From JALZOC01 sp031361295 (lineage in GTDB: Bacteria > Acidobacteriota > Vicinamibacteria > Vicinamibacterales > 2-12-FULL-66-21): a stretch of 43,441 nt of DNA. Below, piece by piece: positions 33,889 to 39,835 of the stretch; position 1 is the first letter of the stretch, and the number at the start of each line of letters is the position of its first letter. The notes beneath the pieces were generated by a model. The model was not told the DNA's origin, ran no database searches, and saw only the letters and a program-made list of their open reading frames with translations. Position numbers and translations under genes: made by a program. The stretch spans positions 1 to 43,441 of the forward strand of contig JANMCN010000147.1 of the NCBI GenBank assembly GCA_031361295.1, given 5' to 3'.

Positions 33889-33926
33889 AGGGCCGAGGGC
33901 AGAGATGCCGCCGGCCCTTTTCTTTT
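33889..33926 (+). terminator. Rho-independent terminator
   Basis: AGGGCCG (33889-33895) pairs with CGGCCCT (33912-33918), with further G/C pairs inside, and a T-rich tail TTTTCTTTT follows (33918-33926). It lies 30 bp after the stop of the 353-aa protein gene. Confidence 0.8.
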
Positions 33927-33940
33927 GGCGACGTCGCGTG

Positions 33941-33946
33941 TACGCT
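33941..33946 (+). promoter_or_regulatory. -10 box of the cyclotransferase-like gene
   Basis: TACGCT, 8 nt before GTG 33955, with no Shine-Dalgarno between. It fits the TAnnnT-N6-8-start pattern of leaderless transcripts seen elsewhere in the window. It lies just past the terminator, so the gene needs its own promoter here. Confidence 0.4.
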
Positions 33947-33954
33947 CTGCGACC

Positions 33955-34356
33955 GTGCGCGAGCTCGTCTTTTTCTACGGCACCTTGATGACCGGGTTCG
34001 AACGGCGGCAACGCGCCGGCATCGACGCCAACCTCTCGTACCTCGGGCGTGGGTCCATCCAAGCAGCCCTCTTCGACCTGGGCTTCTACCCGGCCGCGGT
34101 GCCGGCGCCCGACGCCGTCGTGTGGGGTGAGCTCTACGGGGTCGTCGACGCGCCCACCGTGCTCGCGGCGCTGGATGAAATCGAGGGCTACCGGGAGGAC
34201 GACCACGATCGGAGCCTGTACGTGCGCAGCCGCGCGACCGTCACCCTGATGGACGGCCGCACCGAGTCCGCGTGGGTGTATTTCTACAACGCCCCCCTGG
34301 GGCGGGCGGCCCGGATCGCGTCGGGGGACTATCTGGAACACGTGAAAGTCCGATAA
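33955..34356 (+). CDS. Gamma-glutamylcyclotransferase (AIG2/GGCT)-like protein
   Basis: Small enzyme of the GGCT fold, 133 residues, that may release 5-oxoproline from gamma-glutamyl amines or peptides. The fold's YGTL motif is present (VFFYGTLMTG), followed by ALFDLGFYPAAVPAP, WGELYGV and the acidic catalytic region LDEIEGY; WVYFYN closes the sheet. GTG 33955 is chosen over the TTG at 33925 because the latter lies in the T-tract of the preceding terminator, and because TACGCT lies 8 nt upstream of the GTG. The substrate is unknown. Confidence 0.87.
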   Translation: MRELVFFYGTLMTGFERRQRAGIDANLSYLGRGSIQAALFDLGFYPAAVPAPDAVVWGELYGVVDAPTVLAALDEIEGYREDDHDRSLYVRSRATVTLMDGRTESAWVYFYNAPLGRAARIASGDYLEHVKVR

Positions 34357-34412
34357 GTACTGCGGAGCTGTTCCGAGTCGACCGGCCTTCAGGAACAGGC
34401 CGCGCTCATGCC

Positions 34413-34787
34413 ATGACCGACCACAAACGCGACGCGGAGCGGGTCCCCCTTCCGGGCGAGGTCACGGGAGAGGTGTCCGTCTACGAGCCGATGGCCATTC
34501 TCGACCTGAGCGAGCGCGGCGCCCTGGTGGAGACCCGATTTCCGCTCCACATGGGGTCCCTGCACGAGTTCCGGCTCGTGCTCCAGACGGTGCCGGTGAT
34601 CATCAAGGGGCGCATCGTGCACAGCCAGGTTCGGGGGCTCGAGCAGGGCGCGGTGGTGTACCGCACGGGGGTGGAGTTCATCGAGCCATCCGATCACGCC
34701 CTGGGGGCCATCCGGTCGTTCGTCGAGCGCCAGAAGATGGCCTCGCACGCGGCACCGGCAATCATCGACGCCGAGCTCGCCGACTAG
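34413..34787 (+). CDS. PilZ domain protein (cyclic-di-GMP receptor)
   Basis: Single-domain PilZ protein, 124 residues. Both cyclic-di-GMP-binding motifs are present: RxxxR near the start (RDAER) and D-x-S-x-x-G (DLSERG), the latter followed by beta-strands GALVETRF, FRLVLQTVPVIIKGRIVHS and YRTGVEFIE. It is therefore expected to bind cyclic di-GMP made by GGDEF proteins such as the one at 2145. No output domain is fused, so it would act through a partner. It lies 56 bp after the cyclotransferase-like gene. No strong Shine-Dalgarno is visible; a hairpin-like GGCCT/AGGCC pair precedes the start. Confidence 0.88.
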   Translation: MTDHKRDAERVPLPGEVTGEVSVYEPMAILDLSERGALVETRFPLHMGSLHEFRLVLQTVPVIIKGRIVHSQVRGLEQGAVVYRTGVEFIEPSDHALGAIRSFVERQKMASHAAPAIIDAELAD

Positions 34788-34790
34788 CAC

Positions 34791-34802
34791 CGATCGCGAT
34801 CG
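34791..34802. promoter_or_regulatory. Perfect 12-bp palindrome upstream of the aldehyde dehydrogenase gene
   Basis: CGATCGCGATCG immediately upstream of where the -35 would lie relative to TATACT (34826-34831). The location is right for a repressor or activator site, but short GC palindromes can arise by chance in this genome. Confidence 0.35.
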
Positions 34803-34825
34803 GAGCCTGTCCGCGTGCGGAACGC

Positions 34826-34831
34826 TATACT
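34826..34831 (+). promoter_or_regulatory. -10 box of the aldehyde dehydrogenase gene
   Basis: TATACT, 7 nt before the ATG at 34839 with no Shine-Dalgarno between. Transcription would begin at or next to the start codon, that is, a leaderless mRNA. Confidence 0.5.
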
Positions 34832-34838
34832 GTCGTCG

Positions 34839-36344
34839 ATGGCTCCTGCGGCCCCTCCCATCTACCACAACTTCATCGATGGACGATGGGTCCCCTCCGT
34901 GACGGGACGCACGTTCGAGAACCGCAACCCCGCCGACACCGACGACCTGATCGGACGTTTCCAGGATTCCGGGCGCGAGGACGTCGACGCGGCGATCCAC
35001 GCGGCGACGCGCGCGTACGAGACGTGGCGGCTCGTCCCTGCTCCGGTCCGCGCGGAGATGCTCTTCAGGGCCGCGCAGGTGATCCTGGACCGCAAGGAAC
35101 AGTACGCGCGCGACATGACGCGCGAAATGGGCAAGGTTCTCAGCGAGACGCGCGGCGACGTGCAGGAGGCCATCGACATGACCTTCTACATGGCGGGGGA
35201 GGGCCGACGGATGTTCGGCCAGACGGTCCCGTCCGAGCTGCGCAACAAGTTCGCGATGTCGGTACGGCAGCCGCTCGGGGTGTGCTCGGTGATCACGCCC
35301 TGGAACTTCCCGATGGCCATCCCGTCGTGGAAAATCATTCCCGCCCTCGTCTGCGGCAACACGGTCGTCTTCAAGCCCGCGTCGCAGACGCCCTTGTCGG
35401 CGTGGAACTTCGTCAAGGTGCTCGAGGACGCCGGCGTGCCGAAGGGAGTCGTCAACATGGTCACGGGTGACGGAGACCAGGTCGGCACACCCCTGACGAC
35501 CAGCCCGTCCGTCCGCGTCGTGTCCTTCACGGGCTCCACGCACGTGGGGCGGATCGTGAACCAGGCCGCTGCCCCGACGTTCAAGAAAGTCCACCTCGAG
35601 ATGGGGGGCAAGAACGTCATCATGATCATGGACGACGCGAACCTCGAGCTGGCGGTGGACGGCTGCCTGTGGGGCGGATTCGGAACCGCAGGGCAGCGCT
35701 GCACGGCGGCGAGCCGGGTCGTCGTTCACCAGAAAGTCTACAGGGCCTTCATCGAGCAGTTCGTCGCGCGCGCGCAGGCCCTGGTCGTCGGCAACGGCCT
35801 GAACGACGAGACGCAGGTCGGCCCGTCCAACAGCCAGTCCCAACTGGATACCGTGATGAGGTACGTCCGGATCGGACGCGAGGAAGGCGCCACGCTTGCC
35901 TGCGGCGGCCATCGCCTCGAGAAGGACGGCCTGTCCCGGGGCTACTTCCACGAGCCCACGATCTTCACCGACGTCCGCCCGACGATGCGGATCGCGCAGG
36001 AAGAGATTTTCGGACCGGTGGTGTCGGTGATCCCGTGCGGGTCCCTGGAGGAAGCGGTCGCGATCGGCAACGGTGTCGAGTACGGACTGTCGGCGTCGAT
36101 CTATACCCAGGACATCAACCGCGCATTTTCAGCGATGCGCGATCTCTATACCGGCATCTTCTACGTGAATGCCCCGACGATCGGGGCCGAGGTGCATCTC
36201 CCGTTCGGAGGAACGAAGAACACCGGCAATGGGCATCGCGAGGCCGGCGTCGCGGCCCTGGACGTCTTTTCCGAATGGAAGTCGATTTACATCGACTTCA
36301 GCGGCAAGCTCCAGCGGGCGCAGATCGACCATGAACAAATCTGA
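34839..36344 (+). CDS. NAD(P)+-dependent aldehyde dehydrogenase
   Basis: Oxidises an aldehyde to its acid in the cytoplasm. It has 501 residues, a typical ALDH monomer. Landmarks: nucleotide-binding region TPWNFPMAIPSWKIIPAL, FTGSTHVGRIV, the general base Glu in HLEMGGKN, the catalytic Cys in GTAGQRCTAASR, and EEIFGPVVSVI. The C-terminal part with NAPTIGAEVHLPFGGTKNTGNGHREAG is typical of a subgroup whose members are often annotated simply as aldehyde dehydrogenase or as semialdehyde dehydrogenases; the substrate cannot be named. ATG 34839 is chosen over GTG 34815 because it follows the -10 box TATACT by 7 nt. Confidence 0.93.
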   Translation: MAPAAPPIYHNFIDGRWVPSVTGRTFENRNPADTDDLIGRFQDSGREDVDAAIHAATRAYETWRLVPAPVRAEMLFRAAQVILDRKEQYARDMTREMGKVLSETRGDVQEAIDMTFYMAGEGRRMFGQTVPSELRNKFAMSVRQPLGVCSVITPWNFPMAIPSWKIIPALVCGNTVVFKPASQTPLSAWNFVKVLEDAGVPKGVVNMVTGDGDQVGTPLTTSPSVRVVSFTGSTHVGRIVNQAAAPTFKKVHLEMGGKNVIMIMDDANLELAVDGCLWGGFGTAGQRCTAASRVVVHQKVYRAFIEQFVARAQALVVGNGLNDETQVGPSNSQSQLDTVMRYVRIGREEGATLACGGHRLEKDGLSRGYFHEPTIFTDVRPTMRIAQEEIFGPVVSVIPCGSLEEAVAIGNGVEYGLSASIYTQDINRAFSAMRDLYTGIFYVNAPTIGAEVHLPFGGTKNTGNGHREAGVAALDVFSEWKSIYIDFSGKLQRAQIDHEQI

Positions 36345-36364
36345 CGGGTTCGGGGCGGCACGGT

Positions 36365-36392
36365 GCCGGAGGCTGGGGGCCTGCCCCCCGGC
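36365..36392 (+). terminator. GC-rich hairpin after the aldehyde dehydrogenase gene
   Basis: GGGGG (36375-36379), loop CCTG, CCCCC (36384-36388), flanked by GCCGG/CCGGC that can extend the stem with a bulge. No T-tract follows. It is a probable transcript end in the 162-bp gap before the hybrid kinase gene. Confidence 0.45.
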
Positions 36393-36485
36393 TCGGACGC
36401 CACCCCCCCGGGGTCGGACCCGATGCCCTCGCCATCGAAGCTCCGCTGTTTGTGGTAAAGTCATTAGACTCCCCAACTTAACCAA

Positions 36486-36501
36486 GGTCGGGCAACCGAC
36501 C
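36486..36501 (+). other. Tetraloop hairpin just upstream of the hybrid kinase start
   Basis: GGTCGG, loop GCAA (a GNRA tetraloop), CCGACC: a perfect 6-bp stem ending 5 nt before GTG 36507. The only AAGG upstream of the start lies at the 5' edge of this stem. A TAAAGT box at 36456-36461 could start a transcript near 36468 and put the hairpin in a short leader. I could not match it to a known riboswitch class. Confidence 0.5.
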
Positions 36502-36506
36502 TACGC

Positions 36507-38945
36507 GTGGCAGGTACCGTGCTCCATCTCGCGATAGGTATCGGCTATGTCCTGACGTACGCCGCCCTGGGCTGGGCCCTGCGCGGCCACGCGCTGGTCC
36601 TGTCGTTGTTCGGCACCGTGGGGCTCATCGTCCCGCCGCTGGCCGTCTGCGCGATCCTCGCGCATCGCCGCCGGCACTGGGCGGGGTGCCAGCGGCTGTT
36701 CTGGGACACGTTTGCGATTGGCGTCGGCCTCTGGATCATCGGCCATCTGGGGTGGGCCTTCGAGGCCATTGTGCTGCGCCATGCGTCCTGGCTGCAGTGG
36801 CACACGCTCTTCAGCCTGTGCGGTGGCATCGGTCCCCTGATTGCGCTGTTTGCCCGGCCGCACATCGGCGTGCGCCGGGACGCCGTCGGGCCGGTCGCTC
36901 TCGTGGTCGGCAGCTACGGCCTCCTCGCCGTCTTCATCTACACCTACTTCGTGCTGGTGCCGAGTCTCGTGCCCGGGAACACGACAGCCCAAGGGACCCT
37001 GCTCGAACTCGTCCAGGTGAACCGCGCGCTGCTGTTCTTCGGCATGGTCGCAGCGCTCATCATGGGCCGGCAGACAGCGTGGCGCCGCCCCTATGCGTGT
37101 CTCGCGGCGGGCACCGGGATCGGGTTCTTCCTGCGCCTCATCACGAGCCTCGCGATCATGGACGGCAAGTACCAGACCGGTACGTTGTACGACATGGCGT
37201 GGATTGCCCCGTTCCTGTTCTACGCCGGCGCCGCCGCGTCGGCGCCAGACTCCCCCCGGGAGGCAGAAAGGGTCGAGACGTATTCGACGACGTCGCACAC
37301 GGTACTCGCGACGTTGCCGGTCTTCCTGCTTCCCGTCCTCGGCTACAGCGTGCTGTATATCCAGCCCCTGGGGGGCGCGGGCGATTCGTTCCGCGCGCTG
37401 CTGACGGGGTTGATGACCGTCGCCGGCCTCGGCGTCCTGACGCTCCGTCTGGCGGCCCAGGGCGGGGAGCTGCAACGGGCCGACGCGCGCATGCGGCTGC
37501 TGGCCGCCGCGACGGAGCAGACCGGCGATCTCATCCTGATCACCAATGCGGACGGTGGATTCGAGCTCGCGAACGATGCGTTCGTCCGCGCGCTCGGTTA
37601 TTCGCGCGAAGAGCTGGCGGGCCTCGGGTTCGGCGATCTCGTCGATCGGGGTTCGGGCTCGCTCGAGGCGCACATCAGTTCGGAAGTGCAGGCGAGGGGC
37701 GTCTGGCGCGGAACGCTGCTGCGCCAGCGGCGCGACGGCTCGACGTTTCCGGCGGCGTGCACGGTCGTGGCGCTTCGGGACGGCACGGGTCGAATCACGC
37801 ACTTCGTCGGGGCGGAGCGCGACATCGGGCAGGAGCTGAAGCTGCGCGATCAGCTGGTGCACAGCGAGCGGCTGTCGGCGATCGGCGAGCTCGTCGCGGG
37901 CGTGGCTCACGAGATCAACAACCCCCTGCAGACGATCATCGGGTCCGTGGAACTGCTCCTCGAGGACCGTCCCGACACGGGCTCCCGTCATGATCTCGAG
38001 ATCGTGCGGCGGGAGGCGGCACGGGCGGGGCAGATCGTCCGGAACCTGCTGTCATTCGTGCGGCGCAGCGCACCCGATCGCGTCACCGCCGACCTCAACG
38101 ACATCGTCCGCTCCGTCGTCGAGCTCAGGGGATACCACCTGCAGCAGCGCAACATCACGCTGACGACTGACCTCCAGGCCGCGGCCGCGCCGGTGCTCGT
38201 CAATCGCGAGGAGATTCAGCAGATCATCCTCAACCTGATCCTGAACGCCGAGCAGGCCATGCTCTCGGCCGACCGCGGCAGCACGATCACGATTCGTTCA
38301 CTTTCCGAAGGAGGCAGCTGCATCGTCGAGGTGGCAGACGACGGGCCCGGAGTGAGCGGAGAGATGCGCGGACGCATTTTCGAACCGTTCTTCACGACCA
38401 AGGACGTGGGGCAGGGCACGGGGCTCGGGCTGTCGATTTCTCACGGCATTGCGTCGGCTCACGGCGGATCGCTCACGCTCTGCCACGGCGGCGCCGGCGC
38501 CTGCTTCAGGCTCACGTTACCTGCGCGCGAGGGCGCTTCCCGTGCACCCGTGGCGCCGCCTTCCACGGCGCCCACGCGGCGCGCGCTGATCGTGGACGAC
38601 GAGGCGCCGATCAGGAAGCTGCTGGCGCGCATGCTCGAGCGCCGGGGTTTCGACGTGCTGGAGGCTGACACGGCCGAAGCGGCGCTCGAGATCGCGGACA
38701 CTGCCGGGCTCGCGCTGGTGCTCTGCGACGTCCGTTTGCCCGGGTCGAACGGCATGGACCTGTGCCGGACGCTGCTGGCCCGGCGCCCCGAGCTCGAGCG
38801 TGCGTTCGTGTTCATCACGGGCGACCGTTCAGCCATCGACGTCGACGAAGTGCTCTCGAGAGTGCCTGTGCTGATCAAGCCATTCAGCTCGGCAGATCTG
38901 CAGGCCGTGCTCGTCACTCTGGGGCTAGAGGCGGTTGTGGCGTAG
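36507..38945 (+). CDS. Hybrid sensor histidine kinase (7-8 TM, PAS, kinase, receiver)
   Basis: Membrane sensor of 812 residues. The N-terminal half (about 1-320) has about eight hydrophobic segments and no recognisable periplasmic domain. Then come a PAS domain (about 330-440), a HisKA helix with phospho-acceptor H468 (VAHEINNPLQTIIG), and an HATPase domain (about 565-672) with N-box NLILNAEQAM, G1 DDGPGVSG and G2 GQGTGLGLS. A C-terminal receiver (about 692-810) has phospho-Asp D741 (CDVRLPGSNG) and K791 (LIKPFS). The GTG start 36507 follows a GNRA hairpin; GTG 36519 is possible too. The terminal receiver suggests a phosphorelay or self-limiting control. The partner regulator is not in the window. 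Confidence 0.92.
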   Translation: MAGTVLHLAIGIGYVLTYAALGWALRGHALVLSLFGTVGLIVPPLAVCAILAHRRRHWAGCQRLFWDTFAIGVGLWIIGHLGWAFEAIVLRHASWLQWHTLFSLCGGIGPLIALFARPHIGVRRDAVGPVALVVGSYGLLAVFIYTYFVLVPSLVPGNTTAQGTLLELVQVNRALLFFGMVAALIMGRQTAWRRPYACLAAGTGIGFFLRLITSLAIMDGKYQTGTLYDMAWIAPFLFYAGAAASAPDSPREAERVETYSTTSHTVLATLPVFLLPVLGYSVLYIQPLGGAGDSFRALLTGLMTVAGLGVLTLRLAAQGGELQRADARMRLLAAATEQTGDLILITNADGGFELANDAFVRALGYSREELAGLGFGDLVDRGSGSLEAHISSEVQARGVWRGTLLRQRRDGSTFPAACTVVALRDGTGRITHFVGAERDIGQELKLRDQLVHSERLSAIGELVAGVAHEINNPLQTIIGSVELLLEDRPDTGSRHDLEIVRREAARAGQIVRNLLSFVRRSAPDRVTADLNDIVRSVVELRGYHLQQRNITLTTDLQAAAAPVLVNREEIQQIILNLILNAEQAMLSADRGSTITIRSLSEGGSCIVEVADDGPGVSGEMRGRIFEPFFTTKDVGQGTGLGLSISHGIASAHGGSLTLCHGGAGACFRLTLPAREGASRAPVAPPSTAPTRRALIVDDEAPIRKLLARMLERRGFDVLEADTAEAALEIADTAGLALVLCDVRLPGSNGMDLCRTLLARRPELERAFVFITGDRSAIDVDEVLSRVPVLIKPFSSADLQAVLVTLGLEAVVA

Positions 38946-38950
38946 ACCGA

Positions 38951-38999
38951 AGCTGGTAGCTGGAAGCTGGAAGCTGGTAGCTGGAAGCTGGAAGCTGGT
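38951..38999 (+). repeat. Heptamer array F (7 exact units, 21-bp higher order)
   Basis: Units AGCTGGT, AGCTGGA, AGCTGGA, AGCTGGT, AGCTGGA, AGCTGGA, AGCTGGT, so a 21-bp super-unit repeats twice plus one extra unit. It lies between the hybrid kinase stop (38945) and the TPR gene, in the 56-bp gap between the two converging genes. The truncated next unit AGCTA (39000-39004) contains CTA, which on the minus strand is the TAG stop codon of the TPR gene. Confidence 0.93.
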
Positions 39000-39001
39000 A
39001 G

Positions 39002-39751
39002 CTACTTCTTCCTCGTTGCGATGTCATCCTTCAGCATCGGGTTGACCTTGAAGCCTGTCTTCTCCGCCGCCTTGACAGCCTTCTCGGCTTCGTCGAAACG
39101 TCCCGTCTGCAGGTAGACCACCGCGAGATTGCTGTATGCCTCCCCGGTTTTCGGGTCAGCCGCGACTGTGGCTCTGTATTCGCGTTCCGCATCTGCGAGC
39201 CGCCCGAGTCTGAAGAAGGCGCTTCCCAGCGCAAGGGAGACGTACGACGGTACGGAGGTGTCGAGGGACACATTGGTGCCGCGTTGAATGTTCTCCTGAA
39301 TCTGCCGGCGCCTTTCGTAGAGCTGCCGGAGCGTCTCGGAGGTCTGACCGGTCTGGGGCCCCTGCTGGTACTGCCGTATGACTTCGTCGATTTCGATGAC
39401 GCGATCCCTGCGGTATTGCTGGGCTTCCTGCTGATTCGAGAACTGCGTCGCCGCCTGCTCACGGTAGAGATCGCGACATTTGGAGAGGGCCTCGACCGCG
39501 TCGGCGTACTTCTTCTGGGGCATCAACGAGCGCCCGAGCGCGTAGTAAGCCATATCGAATGTCGGATCGACGTCGATTGCCCGGCGGAACTCCGCGGCCG
39601 CTTTGTCCCACCGCTCTGCCTTCAGGTCCTCGAGGCCAAGCTTGTACAACGGCATCGCGCGGCCACGGTTCTGATTCCGGAGCACCTGAGCGCTTGCAGG
39701 ATTCGCGCAGAGTCCGAGCAGTATGACGACGCAGGCGGTTCGCAGGCGCAT
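39002..39751 (-). CDS. Secreted TPR-repeat protein
   Basis: 249 residues with a signal peptide (MRLRTACVVILLGLCANPASAQ). The mature part contains about four TPR-like helix pairs: AMPLYKLGLEDLKAERWDKAAAEFRRAI, FDMAYYALGRSLMPQKKYADAVEALSKCRDL, VSLALGSAFFRLGRLADAEREYRATV and GEAYSNLAVVYLQTGRFDEAEKAVKAAEK, separated in the middle by a charged helical stretch. It is likely periplasmic and a protein-interaction module, possibly serving the outer-membrane receptor encoded next to it. ATG 39751 is used, with AGGAG 8 nt upstream, rather than the in-frame ATG at 39775. The stop codon lies in the last partial unit of heptamer array F. Confidence 0.87.
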   Translation of the reverse strand: MRLRTACVVILLGLCANPASAQVLRNQNRGRAMPLYKLGLEDLKAERWDKAAAEFRRAIDVDPTFDMAYYALGRSLMPQKKYADAVEALSKCRDLYREQAATQFSNQQEAQQYRRDRVIEIDEVIRQYQQGPQTGQTSETLRQLYERRRQIQENIQRGTNVSLDTSVPSYVSLALGSAFFRLGRLADAEREYRATVAADPKTGEAYSNLAVVYLQTGRFDEAEKAVKAAEKTGFKVNPMLKDDIATRKK

Positions 39752-39778
39752 GTCAACTCTCCTGAGCGCGACCACTCG

Positions 39779-39812
39779 AAAAAAAAGCCCCGCGGGCCGA
39801 AGCCCGCGGGGC
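39779..39812 (-). terminator. Rho-independent terminator of the Oar-like gene
   Basis: On the minus strand GCCCCGCGGGC, loop TTCG, GCCCGCGGGGC forms an 11-bp perfect stem (39787-39812) followed by a run of eight U (39779-39786). It ends the receptor gene transcript 24 bp after its stop, so the TPR gene downstream must be read through to or have its own promoter. Confidence 0.95.
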
Positions 39813-39835
39813 GCACGATACCTGAAGTGGCCCGT

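Noticed and set aside
34206..34810. 14-bp direct repeat CGATCGGAGCCTGT at 34206-34219 and 34797-34810
   Set aside because: One copy lies in a coding sequence and one in a promoter region, with no further similarity or mobile-element features; probably chance.
36440..36520. Possible cyclic-di-GMP (GEMM) riboswitch before the hybrid kinase gene
   Set aside because: The GGGCAA-like element is just the tetraloop stem. The conserved second helix and GACGCAAAGCC-type core of GEMM are missing.
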